Source: an uncultured Paracoccaceae bacterium
Lineage (GTDB): Bacteria; Pseudomonadota; Alphaproteobacteria; Rhodobacterales; Rhodobacteraceae
Assembly: GCA_947503775.1 (NCBI GenBank)
Contig: CANNFE010000001.1
Coordinates: 434,001-498,000 of the forward strand
DNA: 64,000 bases
Direction: 5' to 3'
Both the position numbers and the translations under genes were made by a program. Below the pieces are notes generated by a model. It was not told where the DNA came from. It ran no database searches and worked only from the letters and a program-made list of their open reading frames with translations. Each line of letters opens with the position of its first letter. The stretch's first letter is position 1. Shown piece after piece: positions 39,162 through 49,254 of this stretch.

Positions 39162-40494
39162 AATCCTGATGCCCGCGCTCTCGCCCACTATGGAAGAGGG
39201 CACGCTTGCCAAATGGCTGGTCAAGGAGGGCGACACCGTCTCTTCGGGCGATCTTCTGGCCGAGATCGAGACCGACAAGGCCACGATGGAATTCGAGGCC
39301 GTCGACGAGGGCACGGTCGGCAAGATCCTCGTCGCGGACGGCACCGAAGGCGTCAAGGTGAACTCGCCCATCGCGGTGCTCCTCGAGGATGGCGAAAGCG
39401 CGGAGGATATCGGCGACGTCTCCTCCGAGCCGAAGGACGCGCCTGCCTCCGCCGAAGCCGCTCCGGCGGAGCCGTCGGCGCAGACCGAACCGGCCGAGGG
39501 CTATGGCCGCAATGGCGCAGCGCAGGATGCAGAAAGAGACCCCGGATCAAGTCCGGGGCGCGCCCCGTCAGGCCGCGTCTTCGCCTCCCCTCTCGCCCGC
39601 CGGATCGCCAAGGACAAGGGGCTCGATCTGGCCGCGATCAAGGGATCCGGGCCGAAAGGGCGGATCATCAAGGCGGATGTGGAGGGCCACGAGCCGTCCA
39701 AATCCGTCCCGGCGTCCGAGGCCGCACCCCGCGCCGCAAGCGAGGCCCCTAAGGCAGCCGCCGGTCCGTCAGCGCAGGCCGTGCTCAAAATGTACGAGGA
39801 TCGCGACACCGAGGAGGTCACGCTCGACGGGATGCGCAAGACGATCGCGGCCCGCCTGACCGAGGCCAAGCAGACGATCCCGCATTTCTACCTGCGCCGC
39901 GATATCCAGCTTGACGCGTTGCTCAAATTCCGCGGCGATCTGAACAAACAGCTCGAGGGCCGCGGCGTGAAGCTGTCGGTCAACGATTTCATCATCAAGG
40001 CGGGGGCCCTGGCCCTCCAAGCCGTGCCCGACGCCAATGCCGTCTGGGCCGAGGACCGGATCCTTAAGCTCAAACCCTCCGATGTCGCGGTCGCCGTTGC
40101 CATCGAAGGCGGTCTCTTCACCCCTGTCCTCAGGGACGCGCATCTCAAATCCCTCTCGGCGCTCTCCGCCGAGATGAAAGATCTGGCCACCCGCGCCCGC
40201 GACCGCAAGCTCGCACCGCATGAATATCAGGGCGGCAGCTTTGCGATTTCGAACCTCGGGATGTTCGGGATCGACAATTTCGACGCGGTCATCAACCCGC
40301 CGCATGGCTCGATCCTGGCGGTCGGCGCGGGCACCAAGAAGCCGATCGTCGGCAAGGACGGAGAGCTCACCACCGCCACCGTCATGTCGGTCACGCTCAG
40401 CGTCGATCATCGGGTCATCGATGGCGCGCTCGGGGCGGAGTTCCTGCAGGCCATGGTCGACAACCTCGAAAACCCGGTCGTCATGCTGGCCTGA
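39151..40494 (+). CDS. pdhC: Dihydrolipoamide acetyltransferase E2
   Basis: Lipoyl domain, E3-binding [29 protein letters not shown], catalytic [20 protein letters not shown]. Confidence 0.96.
   Translation: MPTEILMPALSPTMEEGTLAKWLVKEGDTVSSGDLLAEIETDKATMEFEAVDEGTVGKILVADGTEGVKVNSPIAVLLEDGESAEDIGDVSSEPKDAPASAEAAPAEPSAQTEPAEGYGRNGAAQDAERDPGSSPGRAPSGRVFASPLARRIAKDKGLDLAAIKGSGPKGRIIKADVEGHEPSKSVPASEAAPRAASEAPKAAAGPSAQAVLKMYEDRDTEEVTLDGMRKTIAARLTEAKQTIPHFYLRRDIQLDALLKFRGDLNKQLEGRGVKLSVNDFIIKAGALALQAVPDANAVWAEDRILKLKPSDVAVAVAIEGGLFTPVLRDAHLKSLSALSAEMKDLATRARDRKLAPHEYQGGSFAISNLGMFGIDNFDAVINPPHGSILAVGAGTKKPIVGKDGELTTATVMSVTLSVDHRVIDGALGAEFLQAMVDNLENPVVMLA
39540..39558. repeat. Palindromic repeat embedded in the pdhC linker
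   Basis: CCCCGGA-TCAAG-TCCGGGG, in frame, encodes (D)PGSSPG. Confidence 0.7.
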
Positions 40495-40496
40495 GG

Positions 40497-40560
40497 TCCA
40501 TCTTCACCTGGCGCGAAATATGCCGGGGATTTTCAAGGGGCAGCGCCCCTTGAAGGCCTG
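40497..40560 (-). repeat. Intergenic hairpin element between convergent pdhC and cysE
   Basis: TTCAAGGGGC-AGC-GCCCCTTGAA (40532-40554); minus strand continues CCCCGGCATATTTCGCGCCAGGTGAAGATGG. Confidence 0.6.
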
Positions 40561-40609
40561 CGTGGCCTGAACGCAAAAGGATCTCGCGTGGCGCAGCCAC
40601 TCCGGCGGA

Positions 40610-41413
40610 TCACTGGCCCAAAAGCTGATCCATGGTCACGGAAGGCTGCGAGCAGCCCGCCTCGCCCACGATCCGGGCGGGAACGCCCGCCACGGTCTTC
40701 ATCGGCGGCACGTCTTCCAGTACCACCGATCCGGCCGCGATCCGGCTGCAATGGCCAACGGTGATATTGCCCAGCACCTTCGCCCCCGCGCCGATCAGCA
40801 CGCCGTTCTCGATCTTGGGATGACGATCGTCATCCTCCTTGCCGGTCCCGCCCAGCGTCACCGAATGCAGCATCGAGACATTGTCGCCCACGACCGCCGT
40901 CTCTCCGATGACGATGGAATGGGCGTGATCGATCATGATCCCGCGCCCGATCCGGGCGGCCGGATGGATATCGATGCCGAAGACTTCGCTCACGCGCATC
41001 TGCACGAAATAGGCCAGATCCCGGTGCCCCTCCTCCCACAGCCAATGGCCCAGCCGGTAGGCCTGAACCGCCTGAAATCCTTTGAAATACAAAAGCGGCT
41101 GCATCAGCCGGTGGCAGGCGGGATCGCGTTCATAGACCGCCACCAGATCGGCGCGCGCGGCCGCGATCAACGCTCCATCTTCGGCGAAGGCCTCGTCAGC
41201 CAACTCGCGCAGGATCTGCTCGGACATCTCCGCCGAGGCCAGTTTCAGCGAAATCCGGAAGGCGAGCGCGCCCTCCAAAGACCGGTGATGCAGGATCGAG
41301 GAATGGACAAGGCCGCCCAAAAGCGGCTCGGACCGAACGGCCTCTTCGGCTTCGGTCTCGATACGGGACCAGACAGGATCGATCTGGGCCAGGCTCTTTT
41401 TGACGGTCGCCAT
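40610..41413 (-). CDS. cysE: Serine O-acetyltransferase
   Basis: DIHPAARIGRGIMIDHAHSIVIGETAVVGDNVSMLHSVTLGGTGKEDDDRHPKI left-handed beta-helix hexapeptides. Confidence 0.95.
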   Translation of the reverse strand: MATVKKSLAQIDPVWSRIETEAEEAVRSEPLLGGLVHSSILHHRSLEGALAFRISLKLASAEMSEQILRELADEAFAEDGALIAAARADLVAVYERDPACHRLMQPLLYFKGFQAVQAYRLGHWLWEEGHRDLAYFVQMRVSEVFGIDIHPAARIGRGIMIDHAHSIVIGETAVVGDNVSMLHSVTLGGTGKEDDDRHPKIENGVLIGAGAKVLGNITVGHCSRIAAGSVVLEDVPPMKTVAGVPARIVGEAGCSQPSVTMDQLLGQ

Positions 41414-41491
41414 CTCGGGATCTCCTCGCTCGTGTCCCTGATTATGGCAAATAGGCGTTTGCTGCCAAGATCAAAGATGTGGACAAGGATA

Positions 41492-41812
41492 TCACGATTT
41501 GGAATGCCGGTCGCTGCGGCGGGCGGGAACCTGCCTCCAATCGTCCAGACCGGTCAGCGCGGTGCGCAGGATATCGGTCCAGACGGGGTCGTAACGAGGC
41601 CGCGCAGGCGCCAGAGCGCCGGCCAGCGCGGCCGCCGCCAGCGTGCCGTCCCCCCAATCGGGATGGGCCCGCCCTGTCCGCCGGCGCCAAAGATCGGCCA
41701 TATGCGCGCGTTCGCATAAGGCGCGCATCGCGGCGGGCCGCTCGGGCGCGGGCAGGCGCAAAAGCGCCCGCGCCGCAAGGTCGATATCGACAGAAAGAAC
41801 CGCGCGCATCAC
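41492..41812 (-). CDS. Small hypothetical protein at the distal end of the GTA cluster
   Basis: 106 aa; ATGA-type overlap with the g15 stop. Confidence 0.6.
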   Translation of the reverse strand: MMRAVLSVDIDLAARALLRLPAPERPAAMRALCERAHMADLWRRRTGRAHPDWGDGTLAAAALAGALAPARPRYDPVWTDILRTALTGLDDWRQVPARRSDRHSKS

Positions 41813-44800
41813 AAGGCGAAGGTCCGCCGGACAAAGGGCCCTGGCCCGAACCGGTCCGAGACCTGCGCCACGCCGATCTGGACCGATCCGGCAATGCCAT
41901 CCGCCGCCTGCGCGGCCGCCGTGTAGCGCCAGTTCGGCGCGTCCAGCAGGACCTCGCGCAGAACCGCTTCGGCCCGGTAGACCCGCAGGATGTATTGCTC
42001 GCGATCCTCGCCCAGCGGCACGTCGAGACCCGCCCAGCTGTCCCCGTCAATCCGGGTTCTGCGGATCCATGTCAGATCCAGATCGGTGCCAGAGAGAGCG
42101 CCGGACAGATGACCCGGGCGATAGGGCCGCAGACCGTTCCCCTGAAACGTCTGGACAAGATAATCATAGGCCGGATCGTCGATGGGCCGCTGCGCCGGTC
42201 CATAGCGGAAATGCTGCTCGCCCCCCCTCAGCGACGCGGGCATCTCAAGCTGCCGGGGCGCCCCATCAAGAAGCACGAACCGCGATCCCGGCGGCCAATC
42301 CGCCGGAGCGATCCCGTCGCTGCCCGCCTGACCGCGTAGGCGCAGCGTCAGATCATAGGTCTCCTCGCCCACCAGGGTCGCGGTAGCGAACTGAAAGACC
42401 TCCCAGCGATCCGGCGATCCGTCCCCGATGGCCGCGACATTGGCGCCCGAGAAGAGACGCTCCAGCGCGACGCTGCTCAACTCTCCACGGACCAGCTTGA
42501 CCCTGAGCCCGGCCCCCCGGTCCAGCACGCCGGGTCTGGCCTGAAAGAGCGGCGTCTGCGTAATCCCGACCACGGACCGCGCGGCGAAGATATCGCTCAG
42601 CGCGTAGTCGCTGTCCTGCGTCGAGCCATAGAGCGCGACCGATCCCGGCCATGGCACCCCGGTAAAGGCCACATGCGGCGCATGGGGAGCCTCGTCCCCG
42701 CTCAGAAGCGGCAGATCGAGGAAGGTGGCCGCAACCGGCACCGGCGCCAGGAAGGCGCTTTTTGGAACGCCCTCCTCGAGCAATTCATGCGGGCGATAGG
42801 TCTCGGGCTCGACCCGCGTCGCCTCGATCATCTGGGCCTCTGTCTGCTCGACCCGGTCGACCCGGAAGAGCCCGCGCTCGGGCACCTGAACGACATCGCC
42901 CGCGCCCACATCGAGCCGCGAGGGCGGCAGCGTGAGCGTGAGCGTGTCGCGCGCCACCCGCGCTTCGGAGAGCCAGCGTTCGGCGATCCGCTGCCCTTCG
43001 GCGCGGGTCAGGACCAAGGACAGATCCGATTGCGAAACTGAGGCCGACCCATCGCCCGGAAAGACCGCTTCGGAGGAGGCCACCGCATAGCTGTCATCGC
43101 CTTCGACATAGCTTACCCGCACGCGGCCCGATGTTTCGGCCTCGGGCAGGCGCACCGCCTCCACCGGTCCGTCCGCATCCGCCTCTTGTACCAGATGATC
43201 GAGCGTCACAGCCCGGCTTTCGCGCCCGGTCCGGGTCTGAAAGACGATCTTGCCGTCCCGCTCGACCGCATCGAAGCCGTAGGCGATCATGAGCGGCTGA
43301 AGCGCCGCCCGCGCCGTTGTCACATCGCTGAGGGCATAGCCGCGCACGAGCCCCCACAGCTCGGACGTGTCGTAGTCGCTGAGGCCTGCACGTTCGCAAA
43401 TTTCCTCGACCACCGAGGCAAGCGGACGGGCCGACGCGCGCCCCGTGATCCAATGACCGCGCGCGTGATTGGCCCCGTCGCTCCAGGTGTCGCGGTCGTT
43501 GGGGAAGAACGGAAAGGGCCGCGCGTCCCAGGCCCAGACATGGGACCGGTTGAACCGAAGCAAGCGAACGCCTGTTTCGGGCAGGATCGGATTGTTCCAT
43601 TCCTGCGAATAGAAAAGGAACATCGCCCGCAGATATTGCAGTTGCATGAAATCGTCGCGCAGCCCGTTCGAATAGCGGGGCAGGCTGGATTCCGAGGATT
43701 TCGGGTCGACGAATTTGTTGGGCTGGTTGGTGCCCTTGTCGATGGCCGCGCAGCCCAGCTCGGTGAACCAGATCTGCTTTGATCCCGGCACCCAAGGGGT
43801 CGGATCGGACTGGCGCACCCCGCCGATGCGGTTGTGATGCGCATTCGACCACCAGCCCTTGAGATCCTTGTAGCGAAAGACCCAAGGTTCGTTATAGGCG
43901 CCATCGGTGATCGGCGTGCGGATCTGCGCGGCCCGCGCTTCGGGCGAATGGTAGTACCAGTCGTAGCCCTCCCCGCCCGCGATATTCGAGGTCAGGTATT
44001 GGAGGTTGTAGATCGATCCCCAATGGGCATCGGCGTGATCTTCGCCATCGCGCCAGTCCGAGAGCGGCATGTAATTGTCAATGCCGATGAAATCGATCGC
44101 GTCATCCGCCCAAAGCGGGTCGAGATGGAAAAAGACATCGCCCGATCCATCCTGGGGATGGTAGCCGAAATATTCCGACCAGTCGGCGGCATAGCCAATA
44201 TTGGTCTCGGGCCCGAGGATCGCGCGCACCTCGCGGGCCAGCCGGACAAGCTCGGCGACCGCCGGAAAGCTGTTCCCGGCCCCGCGGATCTGCGTCAGGC
44301 CGCGCATTTCGGAGCCGATGCAAAAGCTGTCGATCCCGCCCGCCGCCGCGCAAAGATGCGCGTAATGCAGAATGAAGCGGCGATAGGACCATTCGGGCGG
44401 TCCGGAATAGGTGATCGTCGAGCCATCGCGGCGGAAATGCTCGGGGCGCGCCTCGCCAAAGAACGCGGCGACCTCGGCGTCGGCCGCCGCCGTGCCATCG
44501 GTCGAGCCGGGCTGGCCCGGCGCCTTGAGCGTCGTGATCCGCCCGCGCCAGGGCAGCACCGCCTGATCGGGCGCATCGCTGTAAGGATCTGCGCGTCCGT
44601 TTCCGGCAAGCTGCTCCATCAGGATGAACGGATAAAAGACGACGCGCTTTTGCTGGCCCGCCAGATGCTGGATCGACTGGATCACCGACGCATCCGACGG
44701 CGTGCCGCCATAGACCGGCCTTCCCTCCTCGGTCGGCACGACCTCGGCCTGGCTGCGACCGGTTCCCGAAACCTGCCAGCCTCCGCCCCCATCCGAGCGT

Positions 44801-45714
44801 TCGACCTTGGGTTTCAGCCGGCAATTGCCCGCCCGCAGATCGTCCCCGAACCACGACACGATCAGCGAGACCGAGACGCATTTCGGCACCTCTTCGACCA
44901 GCGCCTCGACCGAGGTGACGAAATCGGTCTTGCCCGACGGCGTGTTAATATTGGCGATCTCGGTGCGGCCATACTCGATCTGCCGCCGCACCGGAGAGGT
45001 GGCGAGCGAAAACTCACCGCTGCCCGGCATCATTGCGACAGCCTGCACGATCTGCGGGATATCCTGGGGCGGCAGATCCTCGGGCACCGGGCGCATCACC
45101 TCGAACGAGAGCTGCGGGATCCGGTTGCCGAACTGGCCAAGCGGCAGATCGTCGAGCACGACATAGGCCGTCCCGCGATAGGCGGGGACATTGCCCGCCC
45201 CCTCGATCGCCTCGATCTTGGCGTCGGGAAGCTGATCGGCGCTGCCCGTATAGACGCGCATGTTCAGATCGTCGCGCGCGATCTCGATCCCATCGGCCCA
45301 GACCCGCCCGACGCGGCTGATCTCGCCATCGCACAAGGCAAGCGCCATGTTGACGTAGTAGCTGTATTCCTTGGTCTTGGGCTGGCTCGGCGCGCCGCCT
45401 TTGCCGCCGCCGCCTCCGCCCGATGTCTTCGTCCTTTCGCGAAACTTCGACGCCCAGATCACCTGGCCAGAGATCCGCATCCGTCCGAAGACGCGCGGGA
45501 TCGCCGTCCCTTCGCTGGCGCCCGTCAGACGGAACCGGTCGACGCGCCCGACCTCGACCGTCTGGCTGCCCGATCCCATGAGGCGCTGGTCGATCACCCG
45601 GCCAAGCGCCGCCCCGGCGGCCCGCCCGATGACGGCTGTCGAAAGGCCAAGGACCGATCCGCCGATCGTGCCGCCAATGGCCATGCCCGCCGCGGAAAGA
45701 ACAAGTGTCGCCAT
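41809..45714 (-). CDS. GTA host specificity / baseplate megatron protein (RcGTA g15-like)
   Basis: 1301 aa; FTELGCAAIDKGTNQPNKFVDPKSSESSLPRYSNG TIM-barrel region typical of GTA g15. Confidence 0.93.
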   Translation of the reverse strand: MATLVLSAAGMAIGGTIGGSVLGLSTAVIGRAAGAALGRVIDQRLMGSGSQTVEVGRVDRFRLTGASEGTAIPRVFGRMRISGQVIWASKFRERTKTSGGGGGGKGGAPSQPKTKEYSYYVNMALALCDGEISRVGRVWADGIEIARDDLNMRVYTGSADQLPDAKIEAIEGAGNVPAYRGTAYVVLDDLPLGQFGNRIPQLSFEVMRPVPEDLPPQDIPQIVQAVAMMPGSGEFSLATSPVRRQIEYGRTEIANINTPSGKTDFVTSVEALVEEVPKCVSVSLIVSWFGDDLRAGNCRLKPKVERSDGGGGWQVSGTGRSQAEVVPTEEGRPVYGGTPSDASVIQSIQHLAGQQKRVVFYPFILMEQLAGNGRADPYSDAPDQAVLPWRGRITTLKAPGQPGSTDGTAAADAEVAAFFGEARPEHFRRDGSTITYSGPPEWSYRRFILHYAHLCAAAGGIDSFCIGSEMRGLTQIRGAGNSFPAVAELVRLAREVRAILGPETNIGYAADWSEYFGYHPQDGSGDVFFHLDPLWADDAIDFIGIDNYMPLSDWRDGEDHADAHWGSIYNLQYLTSNIAGGEGYDWYYHSPEARAAQIRTPITDGAYNEPWVFRYKDLKGWWSNAHHNRIGGVRQSDPTPWVPGSKQIWFTELGCAAIDKGTNQPNKFVDPKSSESSLPRYSNGLRDDFMQLQYLRAMFLFYSQEWNNPILPETGVRLLRFNRSHVWAWDARPFPFFPNDRDTWSDGANHARGHWITGRASARPLASVVEEICERAGLSDYDTSELWGLVRGYALSDVTTARAALQPLMIAYGFDAVERDGKIVFQTRTGRESRAVTLDHLVQEADADGPVEAVRLPEAETSGRVRVSYVEGDDSYAVASSEAVFPGDGSASVSQSDLSLVLTRAEGQRIAERWLSEARVARDTLTLTLPPSRLDVGAGDVVQVPERGLFRVDRVEQTEAQMIEATRVEPETYRPHELLEEGVPKSAFLAPVPVAATFLDLPLLSGDEAPHAPHVAFTGVPWPGSVALYGSTQDSDYALSDIFAARSVVGITQTPLFQARPGVLDRGAGLRVKLVRGELSSVALERLFSGANVAAIGDGSPDRWEVFQFATATLVGEETYDLTLRLRGQAGSDGIAPADWPPGSRFVLLDGAPRQLEMPASLRGGEQHFRYGPAQRPIDDPAYDYLVQTFQGNGLRPYRPGHLSGALSGTDLDLTWIRRTRIDGDSWAGLDVPLGEDREQYILRVYRAEAVLREVLLDAPNWRYTAAAQAADGIAGSVQIGVAQVSDRFGPGPFVRRTFAL

Positions 45715-46148
45715 CAGATAGTCCTTTCAGGAAAGGCAAACCGCGCCACGATCCGGCGGCGCCAAGGTGCGCTCAGCGGGCTTTCGACCACGCCGTGCCC
45801 GGAATAGGCGTGAATGAACGAGGCTTCGGCGCAGATGCGCGCCTGAAGCCCAAGATGCTTGGCCACCGCGCCGGGCCGCATCCGAAAAAGGAGGACATCT
45901 CCGGGCGCCTCATCGACAAGATCGCGCGCCTCAAGATGCCGCACAGCCGCGCGCCAGAGCACCTCGTCGCCCTGCGGCTCGGACCAGTCGGCGCTGTAGG
46001 GCGGCACGCGTTCGGGCTCGGATCCATAGCAGTCGCGCCAGACGCCGCGCAGCAGGCCAAGGCAATCCGTGCCCGCCCCCTTGACCGAGGCCTGATGCAG
46101 GTAAGGCGTGCCGATCCAATCGCGCGCCGCCGCGACGACCGCGCTCAT
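45714..46148 (-). CDS. NlpC/P60-type GTA cell-wall peptidase (g14-like)
   Basis: ARDWIGTPYLHQASVKGAGTDCLGLLRGVWRDCYG. Confidence 0.9.
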   Translation of the reverse strand: MSAVVAAARDWIGTPYLHQASVKGAGTDCLGLLRGVWRDCYGSEPERVPPYSADWSEPQGDEVLWRAAVRHLEARDLVDEAPGDVLLFRMRPGAVAKHLGLQARICAEASFIHAYSGHGVVESPLSAPWRRRIVARFAFPERTI

Positions 46149-47023
46149 CGCGTCCGGCTCCCGCCGCTATTGTCACCCGAACGCGTCGGTACGCTGATCA
46201 GCCAGTCCTCGCCGGGGATATCCGGAAAGCCCTGAAAGTTGAGGTAGTTGTTGAACTTGAGCCGACAGGTCTCGGCCCGCTTGTCGCAGCCTGCCGTCAT
46301 CCGCAGCGTATCGCCCTCGGCCACATCCGCCCGGATCGGAGCCCAAAGCTCCACCACGCGCACCCCGTCGATGACGCGGTCATGCTTGATGACACCCGAC
46401 AGCCCCACGGCCGCGCCGTTCGTCAGCGTCAGCGTGCCGCGCTCGAACCAGCGGTCCTCGAAATCCAGAAGACCGGGAAAGCGAAAAACCTGACCCTCCG
46501 TCTCCGCGCTCGCAATTTGGGTCGTTACATAGCCGTCCGCGCTAAGATCGAAGCGGCAGTCCTCATCGCCCAGAACCGCGCCGCAGCCGCGCTGAAAGAC
46601 GCGGCCCATCGGCTCGTTCAGCTTTTCGGCCAGACCGCGCAGCTCGGCGTGGAAGGCGCCGCCCTGACGCCGGATCTCTCCGATCGAGCCCTTGAACTGC
46701 AGCATCCGCTCGCTGACATCGGACCAGTTGACCAGCCAGGCGCGCACCTCGGCGCCATCGAAGCGCCCCGCCTCGATATCGGCCTCGCGGATCGACGCAT
46801 CGCTCAGCGCGCCCATCGCCTCGGTATTGTCCACGGACAGGCCGGTCGTCTGGCTCAGCGCCTTGGCGGTCAGACCGCTATCGGCCCGGAACGAGATATC
46901 CTCGAAGCTCAACTCGACATCGTGATCGGTAAATCCCAGAACCGTCCCGTCCGCCCGCGTCACCGCCCAGCAGCGACAAACCGTGGTCGTCCCGGTCCCG
47001 AGATGCTCCAGAAGCGCGCTCAT
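46145..47023 (-). CDS. DUF2163 GTA tail hub protein (g13-like)
   Basis: TTTVCRCWAVTRADGTVLGFTDHDVELSFEDISF; position. Confidence 0.88.
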   Translation of the reverse strand: MSALLEHLGTGTTTVCRCWAVTRADGTVLGFTDHDVELSFEDISFRADSGLTAKALSQTTGLSVDNTEAMGALSDASIREADIEAGRFDGAEVRAWLVNWSDVSERMLQFKGSIGEIRRQGGAFHAELRGLAEKLNEPMGRVFQRGCGAVLGDEDCRFDLSADGYVTTQIASAETEGQVFRFPGLLDFEDRWFERGTLTLTNGAAVGLSGVIKHDRVIDGVRVVELWAPIRADVAEGDTLRMTAGCDKRAETCRLKFNNYLNFQGFPDIPGEDWLISVPTRSGDNSGGSRTR

Positions 47024-47655
47024 ACCCGCACCTCGACGATGGGCACGTTCGGCACTTCGCCCGCGCGAAAGCTGGCGACCGAGGTCTGGATCCGGTCGAT
47101 ATCGAACCGCACCGGCACGTCGAATTCAAAGCCGGCCCGGATCGTCGCCCCCTTGGTGGGCGGTTCGGTAAAGGACACAAGCCCCGTCGCCAGGTCGATC
47201 TCGAAATCGATGCTTTCCTGAAGCTCGACCTGCCCCAGCGCGATCCGCACCGTGCCCGCAACCGGTTTGCGGATCGGACGGGCATAGCACTGCTCGCCCG
47301 ACGCATAGTCCTTGATCAGGGGAAAGACATCTTGCTGATCAGGCGTCCCATACCCGATAATTTGGTCAAAGGCCGTCACCTCCTTGGAGGGCAGGCTCGA
47401 CTTGAAATCCCCCCAGTCCTTCCAGCGAAACCCGAACAGCTGCCCCTGACGCGCCTCGAAGAACGCGATCAGTGCCTCGACATCATCCAGCGACCGCAGA
47501 CCCACGCCCGCATCGTAGCGCCTGCGCGAATCCCTCCAGGGCGTGTTGCGCTCTTCGAACCCGTTGGCCAGCGTCACGACCTCCGTGCGCCGCTCGGGGC
47601 CCCCGACCGAGCCAAAGCTCAGCGCGGCGGGAAATCTCACCTCGTGAAAGCTCAT
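47020..47655 (-). CDS. DUF2460 / TIGR02217 GTA distal tail protein (g12-like)
   Basis: MSFHEVRFPAALSFGSVGGPERRTEVVTLANGFEERNTPWRDSRRRYDAGVG. Confidence 0.92.
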   Translation of the reverse strand: MSFHEVRFPAALSFGSVGGPERRTEVVTLANGFEERNTPWRDSRRRYDAGVGLRSLDDVEALIAFFEARQGQLFGFRWKDWGDFKSSLPSKEVTAFDQIIGYGTPDQQDVFPLIKDYASGEQCYARPIRKPVAGTVRIALGQVELQESIDFEIDLATGLVSFTEPPTKGATIRAGFEFDVPVRFDIDRIQTSVASFRAGEVPNVPIVEVRV

Positions 47656-47665
47656 CTACTGCTCC

Positions 47666-48316
47666 TCATGCGTTGCGCTGGCCGCGGCCCAGCATCCGGC
47701 TCATCTGAGCGGCGATCTGACCCTGGCTGCGCTGGAACCCGACGACATCGGGTGTTGTGATGTTCATGACGACCTGCGACGCGCCGCCGCCCTGCGCGCG
47801 CACGCCCAGACGCCCGTCGGCGCCGCGCGTCAGCGGCATGATCGCCTCGGGCCCCGCCTCGCCCATCAGGCCCATGCCGCCGCGCATCGGAAAGGTCACC
47901 GGCCCGCTGACGACGCCGCCCTTGGCAAAGGGCGTCACCCGCCCCGAGGTGAAGGCGCCGCCTTTCTCGAACGGCATCAGCCCGCTGACGATCGAGTTGA
48001 TCCCGTCCGAGATCAGCCCGCCGAAATGATCCGTCACCGGACGCATCGCGCTGTTGTAGGCGGTGTCGATGATCGACCGGCCCAGCACATCAAGCGCATC
48101 GGCCAGCTTCATCCCGTCAAAGGCCAGCCCATCAAAGGCGCGCCTGAGGCCCCGGCTGATCCCGCTTTCCAGATTGCCCAGATCGCGCACCGTGCCGTCC
48201 ATCCCGCCGCGCAGGCTCGCCAGTTCGGCGCCAAAGGCCGCCGTCATGCGGCTTGCCTCGCCCAGATCGCTCTCCAGCCCGTTCAGCTCCGAGCCAAGCT
48301 CGTCATAGTCCGCCAT
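47666..48316 (-). CDS. GTA phage tail tape-measure protein (g11-like)
   Basis: GGVVSGPVTFPMRGGMGLMGEAGPEAIMPLTRGADGRLGV; start at MADYDELGSE. Confidence 0.85.
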   Translation of the reverse strand: MADYDELGSELNGLESDLGEASRMTAAFGAELASLRGGMDGTVRDLGNLESGISRGLRRAFDGLAFDGMKLADALDVLGRSIIDTAYNSAMRPVTDHFGGLISDGINSIVSGLMPFEKGGAFTSGRVTPFAKGGVVSGPVTFPMRGGMGLMGEAGPEAIMPLTRGADGRLGVRAQGGGASQVVMNITTPDVVGFQRSQGQIAAQMSRMLGRGQRNA

Positions 48317-48509
48317 CCTGTCCTCCGTCCGCGTCGGGATATGCCGCCGCCAGTTCCTCAAGCCGGGACCGCCCCAGCGGCGCCTCAGCCGCGCTGCGTC
48401 CCAGCACAAACATCAGCTCTGCCGGGCTCAGCGCCCAGAACTCTGCCGGCCGCAAACCGGCACCATGCAGCCCGGCCCGCATCAGGCCGGGCCAGTCGAG
48501 CCCCCTCAT
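48303..48509 (-). CDS. GTA tail assembly chaperone-like small protein (g10.1-like)
   Basis: MRGLDWPGLMRAGLHGAGLRPAEFWALSPAELMFVLG; start overlaps g10 stop (ATGA). Confidence 0.8.
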   Translation of the reverse strand: MRGLDWPGLMRAGLHGAGLRPAEFWALSPAELMFVLGRSAAEAPLGRSRLEELAAAYPDADGGQDGGL

Positions 48510-48820
48510 GGCTGCGAAAAAGCCCGCGCCAAAAGCGCCGCCGCCGCCTTAGCCGCGCCCACCGGGCCGCCTTCGATCTCGGCGGTCAGCAGATCCGCCC
48601 GGCGCCCTTGCCAGCCGCCACCGCGTAGGCCCGCCACGACCAGCGCCATGACATCGCCCGCGCGGAACCCGCCCGCCTCGAACCGCTCGACCAGATCGAC
48701 GATCCCCTCGCTTTCAAGCTCGGCCTCCAGTTCGGCCAGCGCGCCCAGCGTCAGCTTGCAGACATGCCGCTGGCCATCGATCACCAGGCTCACCTCTCCT
48801 GCGAAGGGATTGCCCATCAC
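48506..48820 (-). CDS. GTA family protein g10-like
   Basis: NPFAGEVSLVIDGQRHVCKLTLGALAELEAELESEGIVDLVERFEAGGF. Confidence 0.85.
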   Translation of the reverse strand: MMGNPFAGEVSLVIDGQRHVCKLTLGALAELEAELESEGIVDLVERFEAGGFRAGDVMALVVAGLRGGGWQGRRADLLTAEIEGGPVGAAKAAAALLARAFSQP

Positions 48821-49230
48821 AAAGCCACGAAGCTCAGCTCACCGGCCGAGGCCATGCTCAGCTCATAGGTCGCCTCGCCCTGAAGCTGGCCCGCATATTC
48901 GATCGACGCGATCTGGAACGCGCCTTCGATCGTGCCGAAATCAGGGATGATGACCTGAAAGTTCGGCACCTCTCCATCGAAAAAGACCTGCCGGATCCGC
49001 TCGTCCGTCGCCGCATCCTTGAAGATGCCCGACCCCGAGAGCGCCGCGCTTTTCACGCCCGCGCCGCCCAGCAATTCGCGCCAGCCGCCCTGGCTTTCCA
49101 GCGAGGTCACATCGACGCTTTCCGCGTTGAAGCTGATCCGCGTCGCCCGCAACCCGGCGGCGGTCTCAAACAGGCCATCGCCTGTCATGTCGATCTTGAT
49201 AAGAAGGTCCTTGCCGTTCTGAGCCGCCAT
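48817..49230 (-). CDS. Phage major tail protein TP901-1-like (GTA g9-like)
   Basis: MAAQNGKDLLIKIDMTGDGLFETAAGLRATRISFNAESVDVTSLESQGGWRELLGGAG. Confidence 0.9.
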   Translation of the reverse strand: MAAQNGKDLLIKIDMTGDGLFETAAGLRATRISFNAESVDVTSLESQGGWRELLGGAGVKSAALSGSGIFKDAATDERIRQVFFDGEVPNFQVIIPDFGTIEGAFQIASIEYAGQLQGEATYELSMASAGELSFVAL

Positions 49231-49254
49231 GAACTTTACTCCATAAGTCGTTGA

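Noticed and set aside
43834-45807. 657 aa plus-strand ORF
   Set aside because: Antisense to the GTA g15 gene; R/D/A-rich shadow ORF without recognisable domain
48303-48820. Programmed frameshift between tail-assembly chaperone genes
   Set aside because: g10.1 has its own ATG overlapping the g10 stop as ATGA and no slippery sequence was apparent; translational coupling suffices
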